A stretch of 64,000 nt of DNA from Nonomuraea polychroma (lineage in GTDB: Bacteria; Actinomycetota; Actinomycetes; Streptosporangiales; Streptosporangiaceae), in contig NZ_SAUN01000001.1 of the NCBI RefSeq assembly GCF_004011505.1, forward strand, positions 8,645,501 through 8,709,500, read 5' to 3'. Under the pieces are notes generated by a model. That model ran no database searches. It was not told the DNA's origin and saw only the letters and a list, made by a program, of their open reading frames with translations. The position numbers and the translations under genes are program-made. The number at the start of each line of letters is the position of its first letter. Positions within the stretch are counted from its first letter, which is position 1. This document shows, one piece after another, positions 52,416 through 61,756 of this stretch.

Positions 52416-52640
52416 CCCCGTCTCTTACACGCTGCCGCGGCCTTCCACTTCCACCCGCCGCACTTCGGCTCAGGACCCTCCAGAGGAACGGCCCGACTCC
52501 GCTAGAAACCCCATCTCTTACGCGCTGCCGTGGCCTTCCACCCGCCGCACTTCGGCTGACGGCCCTCCAGGGGAACGGCCGCTGACCCTTCACCGGCTGA
52601 GCGCCGTTACAGTGCGGCTTCTTGACCCCCTAAGGGCTGA
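52416..52640 (+). repeat. Dispersed repeat locus 3: two tandem units plus conserved tail
   Basis: Two units with TCTTACACGCTGCCG / TCTTACGCGCTGCCG, CCGCACTTCGGCT and CCTCCAG words are followed by CTGACCCTTCACCGGCTGAG, CGCCGTTAC, TTGACCCCCTAAGGGCTGA. It starts two bases after the DUF1707 stop in the same orientation. The rest of the gap to 52847 holds the plsX leader; TACGAT at about 52768 may be its -10. Confidence 0.92.
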
Positions 52641-52847
52641 TATATCACTCATCGCCCCATATAAAGGCGTTTTGACGGCAAAGGTGATCGATCCGGCAAG
52701 ATGGTGGGACTGGAAGGGGCGTTGGCGGGAACCAAGAGGGCCTACCCGCCGGTTAACCTGGCAGCTGCCTTGCCTACGATGCGGACATGCAGAGCCCGCG
52801 TTCCGGCCAAGCCGTGACGGCGGGCTCGATGCCGTACGAGGTGATCA

Positions 52848-53867
52848 TTGTCCGACAGCAAGCCCATCGCGCTGGACGCCATGGGCGGCGACCACGCACC
52901 GCACGAGATCGTGGCGGGTGCGGTGCACGCCGTACGGGAGCGTGGCCTGTCCATCGTGCTCGTCGGCTCCCCCCGCGTGCTCTACGAGGCGCTCGCCGAC
53001 CACGACGCCACCAAGCAGGTCCCGATCGTACGGGCCGAGGAGGCCCTGGCGATGGACGAGGGCGCGCTGGCCAGCCTGCGGCGCCCCCGCTCCAGCATCG
53101 CGATCGCCTGCCACCTCGTACGGCGAGGCGACGCCAGCGCGGTCGTCTCGGCCGGCTCCACGGCCGGGATCGTGGCCACCGGCAGGCTGCGGCTCAAAGC
53201 GCAGCACGGTGTGCAGAGACCCGCGATAGCCGTCGCGCTCCCCACGCTCCCCAACCCGACCCTGCTCGTGGACGCCGGCGCCAACGCGGACGTCAAGCCA
53301 GAGATGCTGGTGCAGTTCGCCCACCTGGGCACGGCCTACGCCGAACTGGCCTACGGCATCGCCCAGCCCAAGGTCGGCCTGCTCACGATCGGCGCGGAGG
53401 CGGAGAAGGGCAACAAGCTCGTCAAGCGCGCCCACGAGCTGCTGCAGGGCTCCCCCGGCATCAACTTCGCCGGCAACGTGGAGGGCTACGACCTGCTGAC
53501 CGGCAAGGTCGATGTCATCACGACCGACGGCTTCACCGGAAACGTGGCGCTGAAGACCATGGAGGGCGCGGTCCGGTACGCGTTCGCCGAGCTCCGGCAG
53601 ACGATCGAGGACGGCAGGCTGGCCAGGCTGGGCGCGGCCCTGCAGCGCTCACGCCTGCGTGAGCTGCGCCGCCGCCTCGACGCGGAGGCACACGGCGGCG
53701 CGGTGCTGCTCGGGCTGAACGGCACCGTCGTGATCGCCCATGGCGCGTCCAAGGCGCCGGCGATCAGTGCGGCCTGCCAGCTCGCCGCCGACCTGTCCGC
53801 CGAGGGGATCGTGGCCGGAATCGGCGAGAGAATAGCCGCCACACATCGCTCACACAGACTGTGGTGA
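52848..53867 (+). CDS. plsX: Phosphate acyltransferase PlsX
   Basis: A 339-residue protein with the PlsX motifs: IALDAMGGDHAP at the start, SAGSTAG, VDAGAN, NVEGYDL and VTTDGFTGNV-like TTDGFTGNVALK. It makes acyl-phosphate from acyl-ACP for phospholipid synthesis. TTG 52848 is chosen because GAGGTGAT precedes it and the homologous SDSKPIALD follows. Unlike the usual rpmF-plsX-acpP context it stands alone; it might be a second copy. Confidence 0.9.
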   Translation: MSDSKPIALDAMGGDHAPHEIVAGAVHAVRERGLSIVLVGSPRVLYEALADHDATKQVPIVRAEEALAMDEGALASLRRPRSSIAIACHLVRRGDASAVVSAGSTAGIVATGRLRLKAQHGVQRPAIAVALPTLPNPTLLVDAGANADVKPEMLVQFAHLGTAYAELAYGIAQPKVGLLTIGAEAEKGNKLVKRAHELLQGSPGINFAGNVEGYDLLTGKVDVITTDGFTGNVALKTMEGAVRYAFAELRQTIEDGRLARLGAALQRSRLRELRRRLDAEAHGGAVLLGLNGTVVIAHGASKAPAISAACQLAADLSAEGIVAGIGERIAATHRSHRLW

Positions 53868-53908
53868 CACGTATTCTTTGACACCGATCCACAGATACAG
53901 GGGGTTAT

Positions 53909-56263
53909 GTGGACCGGCTCACCTTGACGGTGGATGGCCTCACCTCGGCGCAAGCGGCGGTCGCGAAGACCAACCACGTTCCGCGCCGATCGAGCAGGTC
54001 ACTCAGCGCGATCATCAGAGCGAACGTCCTCACCCTGTTCAACCTCGTCATCGGCGTGCTCTGGGCGCTGATTCTGATCTTCGGCGAGTGGCAGGACGGC
54101 GCGTTCGGGCTGATCATCGTGGCCAACACGTTGATCGGCATCGTCCAGGAGTTACGTGCCAAGCGCACGCTCGACAAGCTCGCGGTGATCAACGAGGTGC
54201 CCGTCAGGGTCCGGCGGGACGGCAGGGAGCAGGAGATCGAGCCCCGGCAGGTCGTGCTCGGCGACCTGATCCTGCTCGTCCCCGGCGAGCGTCTGCTGGT
54301 CGACGGAGAGGTGGTCCGGTCCGACGGGCTGGAGGTCGACGAGTCGCTGCTGACCGGCGAGGCCGACCCCGTGCACAAAAAGGCAGGCGACCAGGTCCTG
54401 TCGGGCAGCTTCGCGGTGGCGGGCTCGGGCGCGTTCGTGGCCACGAAAGTCGGCACCGACGCGTACGCCGTGAAGCTGGCCGAGGAGGCGAGCAAGTTCC
54501 ACCTCGCGCACTCGGAGCTGCGCGCGGGCGTGGCGAACTTCATCAAGTACATCACCTGGCTGGTCATCCCGGTCGGCGCTCTGCTGATCCACAGCCAGGT
54601 CAGCAACTCGGTCGACTTCCGTACCGCCATCACCGGGGCCGTCGCGGGCATCGTCACCATGATCCCCGAGGGCCTGGTGCTGATGACCTCGATCGCGTTC
54701 GCGGTCGGCGTCGTACGTCTGGGCCGGCGCAAGTGCCTGGTCCAGGAGCTGCCCGCGATCGAGGGCCTGGCCAGGGTGGACGTGCTCTGCCTGGACAAGA
54801 CGGGCACTCTCACTGCCGGCGGCATGGACCTCGACGAGGTGCTGCCGCTGCGCGACGACCAGCCGATCGACGCCGCGCTGGCCGCCCTGTCCCACCTCGA
54901 CCAGCAGCCGAACGCCACCGCCCAGGCCATCCGGGCCCATTGCCCCGCCGTCTGTGACGGCTGGACCGCCCGCGAGAGCGTGCCGTTCTCCTCGGCACGC
55001 AAGTGGAGCGGCGCCGACTTCGGCGAGCGCGGCGTCTGGCTGCTCGGCGCCCCGGACGTCCTGCTGGACGGCGGCGAAGGGTACGACCGGGCCGCCGAGC
55101 TGGCCACCACCGGCGCCCGGGTCCTGGCACTCTGCCGCGCCGACCGCCTGCCCGCCGCAACCGGCGGCACCACGTCCACCACGGCGACTGGTCACGCGGC
55201 GGACGGCGGGCGTGTGGCGCTCCAGGCCGTCGCGCTGGTGACGCTCAAGCAGCGCATCAGGCCCGACGCCTGCGAGACCCTCCGCTACTTCGCCGAACAG
55301 GGCGTCACGGTCAAAGTGATCTCCGGCGACAACCCTGAGGCGGTCTCCGCGATCGCCACCGGGCTGGGCATCCCGGGCGGCGATCGTGCGATCGACGCCA
55401 GGACCCTCCCTGACGACGAGGAGAAGCTGGGCGAGCTGCTGGACGCACACACCGTCTTCGGCCGGGTCAGCCCGCAGCAGAAGCGCACGTTCGTCACCGC
55501 GCTCCAGGCACGTGGACACACGGTGGCCATGACCGGCGACGGCGTCAACGACGTGCTGGCGCTGAAGGACGCCGACCTGGGCATCGCGATGGGCGCGGGC
55601 AGCCCGGCGACCAAGGCGGTCGCGCAGGTGGTGCTCCTGGACGACAAGTTCGCGACGCTGCCGCACCTCGTGGGCGAGGGCCGGCGGGTCCTGGCCAACA
55701 TCGAACGGGTCTCCAACCTGTTCCTCACCAAGACCTTCTACGCGATCGTGCTGTCGCTGGCCGTGGGCGTGGCCGGGGTGATGTTCCCGTTCGCGCCCCG
55801 CCACTCGACCCTGACGAACGCCCTGACCATCGGCATCCCGGTGTTGTTCCTCGCGCTCGCGCCCACCCTCGAGCGCCCCAAGCCCGGGTTCGTGCGCCGG
55901 GTGCTGCGTTTCGCCGTGCCGGCGGGGGTGCTGTGCGCGGTGGCGGTGCTGGTGTCGTTCTGGGCCGCGCACAGCGGGACCTCCACTCTCATCCAGGACC
56001 AGACGTCCGCGGTGATCACGCTGTTCCTCACCACGTGGTGGGTGCTCGTGCTGATCGCCAGACCGCTCAACTGGTGGCGGGTGGTGCTGGTCGCCTCCAT
56101 GGCGGTGGCGTTCGGGATCGGGTTGACGTTGCCGTTCGTCAGGGCGTTCTTCGCGCTCGAACCCGGCGACATCGGCAACGATCTGACCGCCGTCGGAGTC
56201 TCGCTCGTGGCGGCTGCGGCGATCAGCATCGCGGTCAAGGTCGCCGGTACCCTTAGAACATGA
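53909..56263 (+). CDS. P-type cation-transport ATPase (CtpE-like)
   Basis: A 784-residue P-type ATPase. Phosphorylated Asp296 is in DKTGTLT; the actuator motif is TGEA (149-152) instead of TGES; TM4 has MIPEGLVLMT, characteristic of CtpE, a mycobacterial Ca2+ transporter; the hinge is TGDGVND. Eight to ten membrane helices. Four bases overlap with argS (ATGA), so the two are translationally coupled. Ion specificity is inferred from the TM4 motif. Confidence 0.92.
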   Translation: MDRLTLTVDGLTSAQAAVAKTNHVPRRSSRSLSAIIRANVLTLFNLVIGVLWALILIFGEWQDGAFGLIIVANTLIGIVQELRAKRTLDKLAVINEVPVRVRRDGREQEIEPRQVVLGDLILLVPGERLLVDGEVVRSDGLEVDESLLTGEADPVHKKAGDQVLSGSFAVAGSGAFVATKVGTDAYAVKLAEEASKFHLAHSELRAGVANFIKYITWLVIPVGALLIHSQVSNSVDFRTAITGAVAGIVTMIPEGLVLMTSIAFAVGVVRLGRRKCLVQELPAIEGLARVDVLCLDKTGTLTAGGMDLDEVLPLRDDQPIDAALAALSHLDQQPNATAQAIRAHCPAVCDGWTARESVPFSSARKWSGADFGERGVWLLGAPDVLLDGGEGYDRAAELATTGARVLALCRADRLPAATGGTTSTTATGHAADGGRVALQAVALVTLKQRIRPDACETLRYFAEQGVTVKVISGDNPEAVSAIATGLGIPGGDRAIDARTLPDDEEKLGELLDAHTVFGRVSPQQKRTFVTALQARGHTVAMTGDGVNDVLALKDADLGIAMGAGSPATKAVAQVVLLDDKFATLPHLVGEGRRVLANIERVSNLFLTKTFYAIVLSLAVGVAGVMFPFAPRHSTLTNALTIGIPVLFLALAPTLERPKPGFVRRVLRFAVPAGVLCAVAVLVSFWAAHSGTSTLIQDQTSAVITLFLTTWWVLVLIARPLNWWRVVLVASMAVAFGIGLTLPFVRAFFALEPGDIGNDLTAVGVSLVAAAAISIAVKVAGTLRT

Positions 56264-57987
56264 CCGACCCGCAGATAGTGCTCACCGAGCGCGTCCAGCA
56301 GGCGCTGGCGCACGCGTTCGGCTCGGAGCACGCCGACGCAGACCCGCTGATCCGGCCTTCCCAGTTCGCCGACTTCCAGGCGAACGTCGCGCTGAGCCTG
56401 GCGAAGCGACTGCGACGGGCGCCGCGGGAGGTCGCCGAGGCGATCAAGTCGGAGCTGTCGGACTTCCCCGGCACGGTCGAGGTCAGCGGCCCCGGCTTCC
56501 TCAACATCACGCTCGACGACACGTGGATCGCCGCCGAGGCTCAGCGCATGCTGACGGACCCGCGGCTCGGCGTCGGCACGATCACGCCCGCGCAGACCGT
56601 GGTGATCGACTACTCCGCGCCCAACGCGGCCAAGGAGATGCACGTCGGCCACCTGCGCACCACCATCGTCGGTGACTCGCTGGCCCGCCTGCACGAGCAC
56701 CTCGGCAACACCGTGATCAGGCAAAACCATCTGGGCGACTGGGGCACGCCGTTCGGCATGCTCATCGAGCACCTGCTCGACATCGGTGAGGAGGCCGCGG
56801 TCGCGCAGCTCGAAGCCGGCATGGGGACGGAGTTCTACCAGGCGGCGCGGGTCAAGTTCGACGGCGACGAGGCGTTCAGGCAGCGTGCCCGCTCGCGGGT
56901 GACCACGCTGCAGGGCGGCGACCCGACCACGATGCGGCTCTGGCACGTCTTCATGGACGCCACCGTCCGCTACTTCAACAAGGTCTACGAGCTGCTCGGG
57001 GTGACGCTGACCGACGCCGACATCGCCGGCGAGAGCATGTACAACCCCATGCTGGACAAGACCTGCGACGACCTGGAGGCGTCCGGGACGGCGGTGATGA
57101 GCGAGGGCGCGCTCTGCGTGTTCCCGCCCGGTTTCACCGGCTCCGACGACAAGCCGCTGCCGCTCATCATCAGGAAGAGCGACGGCGGCTACGGTTACGC
57201 CACCACGGACATGGCCGCCATCCGCTACCGCGTCCACGACCTCAAGGCCGACCGCATCCTCTACGTCGTGGGCAACGAGCAGACGCTGCACTTCAAGATG
57301 GTGTTCGCGGCGGCGAAGCTGGCGGGCTGGCTGCCGGACTCCGTCTCGGCCGAGCACATCCAGATCGGCATGATGCTGGGCAAGGACGGGCGCCGGTTCA
57401 GGACCCGCTCCGGCGAGTCGGCCAAGCTGATGGACCTGCTGCAGGAGGCCATCGACCGGGCCACCGCGGCGATCTCCGAGCGGGGCTACGACGAGGCCAC
57501 CCGGAACGAGATCGCCCGCCACGTCGGCATGGGTGCAGTGAAATATGCCGACTTGTCGGTCAGCCACGACAGCGAGTACGTCCTCGACTTCGACCGCATG
57601 CTGGCCTTCACCGGCAACACCGGCCCCTACATGCAGTACGCGACGGCCCGGATCCGCTCCATCTTCCGCAAGGCCGGCATCCAGCCGGCCGACGCGACGG
57701 CCTCCATCGTGCTGGCCGCGCCCGCCGAACGCGCCCTCGGCCTCCACCTGCTGGGCTTCGGCGAGCTGCTCATGCAGATCACCGCCGACGCCGAGCCGCA
57801 CCGGCTGTGTAACTTCCTGTTCCAGACCGCCAGCCTGTTCAGCACCTTCTACGAGGAGTGCCCGGTGGTCAAGGCGGGCGTCGACCCCGAGACCAGGGAC
57901 CACCGGCTCGCCCTGTGCGCGCTGACCCTGCGGGTGCTGGAGACCGGGCTCGACCTTCTGGGCGTTCCCGTCCCCGAGCGCATGTAA
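56260..57987 (+). CDS. argS: Arginyl-tRNA synthetase
   Basis: A 575-residue class I synthetase. The N-terminal Add-1 domain, SAPNAAKEMHVGHLRTT with HVGH at 128-131, the LGDWGTPFGML segment and the C-terminal DALR anticodon-binding domain (YATARIRSIF and following) are all present. The KMSKS loop is degenerate (LGKDGRRFRTRSG), as in many ArgRS enzymes. Start overlaps the ATPase stop; a terminator follows. Confidence 0.97.
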   Translation: MTDPQIVLTERVQQALAHAFGSEHADADPLIRPSQFADFQANVALSLAKRLRRAPREVAEAIKSELSDFPGTVEVSGPGFLNITLDDTWIAAEAQRMLTDPRLGVGTITPAQTVVIDYSAPNAAKEMHVGHLRTTIVGDSLARLHEHLGNTVIRQNHLGDWGTPFGMLIEHLLDIGEEAAVAQLEAGMGTEFYQAARVKFDGDEAFRQRARSRVTTLQGGDPTTMRLWHVFMDATVRYFNKVYELLGVTLTDADIAGESMYNPMLDKTCDDLEASGTAVMSEGALCVFPPGFTGSDDKPLPLIIRKSDGGYGYATTDMAAIRYRVHDLKADRILYVVGNEQTLHFKMVFAAAKLAGWLPDSVSAEHIQIGMMLGKDGRRFRTRSGESAKLMDLLQEAIDRATAAISERGYDEATRNEIARHVGMGAVKYADLSVSHDSEYVLDFDRMLAFTGNTGPYMQYATARIRSIFRKAGIQPADATASIVLAAPAERALGLHLLGFGELLMQITADAEPHRLCNFLFQTASLFSTFYEECPVVKAGVDPETRDHRLALCALTLRVLETGLDLLGVPVPERM

Positions 57988-58023
57988 CAGGCAGTCATCG
58001 CAAAGTCCCCCGTTCCGTGTCGT

Positions 58024-58052
58024 GGGCGCGCCTCCACCGGGTTGGCGCGCCC
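58024..58052 (+). terminator. Terminator after argS
   Basis: GGGCGCGCC (58024-58032) and GGCGCGCCC (58044-58052) form a perfect 9-bp stem, 37 bases past the stop. TAGGCT just beyond could be the -10 of the next gene. Confidence 0.7.
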
Positions 58053-58091
58053 CAACGGCTAGGCTTTACGCGGTCATGAACTGAGGCCGAC

Positions 58092-59441
58092 ATGGGGGAG
58101 TTCTCTGCCTTGAGCACGGACCTGACTGCGAGCCCCCAAGCAGCGACGGAGGTGCATCGTTACGCGGAGGCGCTGCTGGCGCACCTCGCCGCGAACGGCA
58201 GCGTGCCTCCCGCCGCGCCGGGGTTCCGCGACGTACCCGGCTACTGGCTTCCTCCTGCCATAGAAGCGCTGGCCACCATCCTCGCCGGCAATGACCCGCT
58301 GGAGCCGCTGAGCCGGGCGGCCGGCCGCGACCAGCAGCGGACCGCGCTCTTCCTGTGCCTCGCGCTCGCCGTGTCCGGGCAGGGCGCCCGCATCCACGCC
58401 TCCTGGCTGGGCACCGCCTTCGGCGAGCTGTCACTCGACCGGCCCGTCACGCACGGCCAGCGCGCGTTGTGGCTGGCCGCCGCCCGAGGCGCGTACGGCC
58501 CCGCCGGCAAGATCTTCGTCCTGCGCAAGCTCGACGCCCTGGCCGTCCAGGAGCACGCCGACCCCGAACAGTGGGTGCAGGCGTTGATCCCCGGTAAGCC
58601 GACGGTCGTCGTGCCGCGGTCGCTGGTCGACTTCCCGGAGATGGCCGAGCTCCCCGAGCTGGCCCGGCCGTCCATGGCCGCCGACCGGCTGGCGAGGTTG
58701 CGTAGCCGATGCGCGGAGATCACCTCGACGCGGCAGGCCGAGCACGGCTTGACCGCGTCGCTCGACAACGCCGCGAGCAGCCCGGCCGTGGCCTGGGCCG
58801 AGGACGAGCCCCTCGCCGTGCTGCGCTCACTCATGGGCTCCGGCGGTCCCGAAGGGCCGATGGCCTCGCTCGGCACGCATCTGCTCGACGACCTGCGTCC
58901 CGGCGCCGACCCGCACCTGGCCGCGATCGCGCTGCACGTGGCCGCACCGATCCTCCGTGGCGTGGCCGAGGAGCTCGAGGCTGACAGCCGGCTGGAGCCT
59001 CCCGACACCCTCACCGTGCCGCTGCTCGGCCACCGCATCCACCTGCGGCCTGAGGGACCCGACCGGACCTCGCTCGCCGCAGCCGAGCACGCGATCCTCA
59101 CCGAGGCAGTCGTGCCGCGCCCGCTGCCGTGGGCGGCGATGGTGTTGATCGTGGCCGGGATCGCCTGCCTCGTCGGTGCGGTGCTGGCCAACAGCCTGCT
59201 CGCGGCCGCCGGCGTGACCATGATCGGTCTGGCCGGCTGGCAGCTCTGGCAGCGCCGCAAGCTGGTCCAAGCCGACGCTCGGTTCGTGGACGCCCAGATC
59301 AGCGAGCTGAGGGAGCTGGCCGAGGGGGCGGTGTGGGCGCTGCACGCGTACGCCCGCGAATCGGACGAACGCGCGAAGCAAGCCACTGACGACGCAACCG
59401 AACTGACTCGGCTGGTCCGTCGCGGCCCGCGCGCTGCCTGA
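58092..59441 (+). CDS. Membrane-associated protein of unknown function
   Basis: A 449-residue protein: about 330 mostly helical soluble residues, then two hydrophobic helices (roughly 345-365 and 366-385) and a helical, probably coiled-coil C-terminus. No motif recognised. A TTG at 58110 with GGGGGAG nine bases upstream is an alternative start. No co-transcribed neighbour. Confidence 0.7.
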   Translation: MGEFSALSTDLTASPQAATEVHRYAEALLAHLAANGSVPPAAPGFRDVPGYWLPPAIEALATILAGNDPLEPLSRAAGRDQQRTALFLCLALAVSGQGARIHASWLGTAFGELSLDRPVTHGQRALWLAAARGAYGPAGKIFVLRKLDALAVQEHADPEQWVQALIPGKPTVVVPRSLVDFPEMAELPELARPSMAADRLARLRSRCAEITSTRQAEHGLTASLDNAASSPAVAWAEDEPLAVLRSLMGSGGPEGPMASLGTHLLDDLRPGADPHLAAIALHVAAPILRGVAEELEADSRLEPPDTLTVPLLGHRIHLRPEGPDRTSLAAAEHAILTEAVVPRPLPWAAMVLIVAGIACLVGAVLANSLLAAAGVTMIGLAGWQLWQRRKLVQADARFVDAQISELRELAEGAVWALHAYARESDERAKQATDDATELTRLVRRGPRAA

Positions 59442-59494
59442 TTCGATTGACCAGCAGCAGCGAGCCCCCCGCTCACAGACGGCCTTGCTGCCGC

Positions 59495-59603
59495 GCCCTG
59501 CCAGGCCGATAGGGCCGGTCCCCGCACTCGTGCCCTACCAGGTCGGCGGGCCGGTCGCCGCACTCGTGCCCTACCAAGCCGATAGGTTCAGTCCCGCGCT
59601 CGT
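59495..59603. repeat. Three tandem copies of a 36-37 bp repeat
   Basis: Copies begin with GCCCTGCCA at 59495, GCCCTACCA at 59532 and 59568, each ending near CGCACTCGT or CGCGCTCGT. A 15-bp repeat CCCGACTGCGATG, twice, follows around 59650. The whole gap 59442-59854 has no credible gene; an ORF across it is low-complexity. Confidence 0.8.
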
Positions 59604-59854
59604 ACGCTGCCGGGCCGACACGCCCCGGCCCGCAGTCTCCACCGACTGCGATGCCCCGACTGCGATGTCCCGACTGACCGCAGTCCGCCGCGTAGATAAT
59701 CACAATTCCCGCTCACTGCGGCGAACGGGCGCCGAAAGCGGGGTTCCCGATGACTGCGGCGGACAGCGCGAAGGCCATCCCCGCTGGGCGCCGCAGACGC
59801 GCTGGATACGAGCCACCGGCACGGCAGCCCGCTCAGCACTCAGCAGCGTCCTTG

Positions 59855-60238
59855 TTAAGTCGTCTCGATCTCCACATGTGCTGGGGCGAGCAGGAAGACA
59901 CGGTCGGCGATGCGCTCGATCCGCCCCTCGCACCCGAAAGCCAGCCCGGCGGCGAAGTCGACCATCCGCGTGGCCTCGGGCATCGCCATCCCGGAAACGT
60001 CCATGATCACCGTCTGGCCGTCACGGAAGTGCTGGCCGATCAACGGTGCGTCGTTGTATTTGAGCGGCTGGACCATCACGATCCGTGACGAGTCAACGTT
60101 CGCGCGCCACCGCCTGGCGGCCCGCTCGGTCGCGGGGACGTATTCGTCCTCGTAGTGCTCGTCGTCGTCATAGCCCTCGTCGTAGTGATCGACCCCGCTC
60201 AGGCCAAGGTAGCTCACCACCTTGCGCACTGCCCCCAT
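59855..60238 (-). CDS. SepF-family cell-division protein (paralogue)
   Basis: A 127-residue protein with an N-terminal membrane-binding helix (GAVRKVVSYLGLS), an acidic linker (DEGYDDDEHYEDEY) and the SepF core (VQPLKYNDAPLIGQHF, VIMDVSGMA, FAAGLAFGCEGRIERI, DRVFLLAP). SepF anchors FtsZ to the membrane. It is not in the ftsZ cluster, so this is an extra copy, as in Streptomyces. AAAGGA precedes ATG 60238. Confidence 0.92.
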   Translation of the reverse strand: MGAVRKVVSYLGLSGVDHYDEGYDDDEHYEDEYVPATERAARRWRANVDSSRIVMVQPLKYNDAPLIGQHFRDGQTVIMDVSGMAMPEATRMVDFAAGLAFGCEGRIERIADRVFLLAPAHVEIETT

Positions 60239-60405
60239 CGGCTTGTCCTTTCCTCAGGAACTCACCGTAATCGGCACGTCCCTACTCATTGGACGGTAAC
60301 CGACGATTCCGCATTCGCCACGCGACACGCCCAGCCCTAATTCCATTTTGTACAGCTTGCAGCCCGCTTGCATCTCGATATCCGCCCCCGGATAGCATCG
60401 GCCAC

Positions 60406-61170
60406 ATGCGCCTCTTCACTGTGGACGCCTTCACCGGCAGAGCTTTTCAGGGTAATCCCGCCGCCGTCTGCCTGTTGGAGACTCCGGTTACTGACAGTTG
60501 GATGCAGAGCGTAGCCGCCGAGATGAACCTCTCCGAGACCGCCTTCCTGCTCGGTGATTCGCTGCGCTGGTTCACCCCCGCAGTCGAGGTCACGCTCTGC
60601 GGTCATGCCACTCTTGCGACCGCGCACGTGCTCTATTCCACAGGGGCGGCGACGGGGCAGCTCGAATTCATGACGGCCAGCGGCACCCTTACCGTGAATC
60701 GCCTCTCCGACGGCATGATCACGATGGATTTTCCGGCCAAGGAGGTGACCTCCGTCACGGTGCCAGAAGGTCTGGAGAAAGCACTCGGCGTGACACCTGT
60801 GCGGGTCGGAAAAAGCCAGCTCGACCTGCTGGTGGAGGTGGACTCGGAGGAAACCGTACGGAACTTGTCCCCCGATATCACCGCCTTGTCCACCGTGGAC
60901 GCCAGGGGCGTCATCGTCACCGCCGCGGGCACCGACACGGATTTCGTCTCCCGCTTCTTCGCCCCCAAGGTCGGCGTCCCCGAGGACCCGGTAACGGGTT
61001 CGGCACATTGCGCGCTCTCTCCGTATTGGTCGGCCCGCCTAGGTCGCGCCTCATTGGTCGGCGCCCAGCTGTCGAAGCGCGGCGGCCTGGTCCAGGTGAC
61101 GCTGGACGACGACCGGGTCCACCTGGCCGGCCGAGCCGTCACGGTCCTGTCGGGCACCCTGCACGTCTGA
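60406..61170 (+). CDS. PhzF-family epimerase/isomerase
   Basis: A 254-residue PhzF-like protein: VDAFTGRAFQGNPAAVC, the catalytic Glu44 in MNLSETAFL, LCGHATLATAHVL, and the C-domain FFAPKVGVPEDPVTGSAHCAL. Members isomerise small metabolites; the real substrate is unknown, and there are no phenazine genes. TAGCAT ends seven bases before the ATG, so leaderless. Confidence 0.93.
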   Translation: MRLFTVDAFTGRAFQGNPAAVCLLETPVTDSWMQSVAAEMNLSETAFLLGDSLRWFTPAVEVTLCGHATLATAHVLYSTGAATGQLEFMTASGTLTVNRLSDGMITMDFPAKEVTSVTVPEGLEKALGVTPVRVGKSQLDLLVEVDSEETVRNLSPDITALSTVDARGVIVTAAGTDTDFVSRFFAPKVGVPEDPVTGSAHCALSPYWSARLGRASLVGAQLSKRGGLVQVTLDDDRVHLAGRAVTVLSGTLHV

Positions 61171-61311
61171 CATGGACCTCACTTTACGCGAGGATGGGAT
61201 CGCATAGAGCGAGGACCCGCGTCGTCGCCCTCATGGGCGTGTTCATCGCGTCGTCTCCGCTTCCGCGGCACATCGCCGTTGGTCAGTGGACGGCAAACGA
61301 GCCGAAGCCGC

Positions 61312-61650
61312 TTACAGGGGAGCGCCGCCGAACTGGATCTCGCTCTCGTCTGGGTCGCGGTATATGGCCTTGCGCACGCCGTTCGAGTAGGTCTCCCGCT
61401 CTATGGCATCGAGTCCCCGCTCGGCAATCTGCGCGACGAGCTCATCAAGGTCATCCACGATGATGGTGTGCATGGCGTGGCCGGCCTGCTCCGGCCGCAG
61501 CTCGATGAAAATGGACCGATGTTCCCCGAGCTCCCACACGGCCTCCGTGTCGCTCGCGACGTACGACGGCGACCCTAGCAGCCGTTGATACCAGCCGAGG
61601 GCGGTCGCATGGTCGGTGACCGGAATCCCCGCGTACATGTCAAGGGCCAT
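61312..61650 (-). CDS. VOC-superfamily (glyoxalase-like) protein
   Basis: A 112-residue VOC domain with two betaalphabetabetabeta halves: AGIPVTDHATALGWYQRLLG and a second half ending YRDPDESEIQFGG, with the probable metal-site Glu in EIQF. Substrate unknown; possible dioxygenase or resistance protein. ATG 61650 fits the fold. It diverges from the DinB gene. Confidence 0.85.
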   Translation of the reverse strand: MALDMYAGIPVTDHATALGWYQRLLGSPSYVASDTEAVWELGEHRSIFIELRPEQAGHAMHTIIVDDLDELVAQIAERGLDAIERETYSNGVRKAIYRDPDESEIQFGGAPL

Positions 61651-61756
61651 GCCGCGAGCTAGGCCCAGGGCAGGGCGTGCCCGAACCCGTTGATCATGTG
61701 TGCGGGCATCGTTAATCAGTTGTCGGCCGCCACACGCATCGCCGATGATTGCGGCC

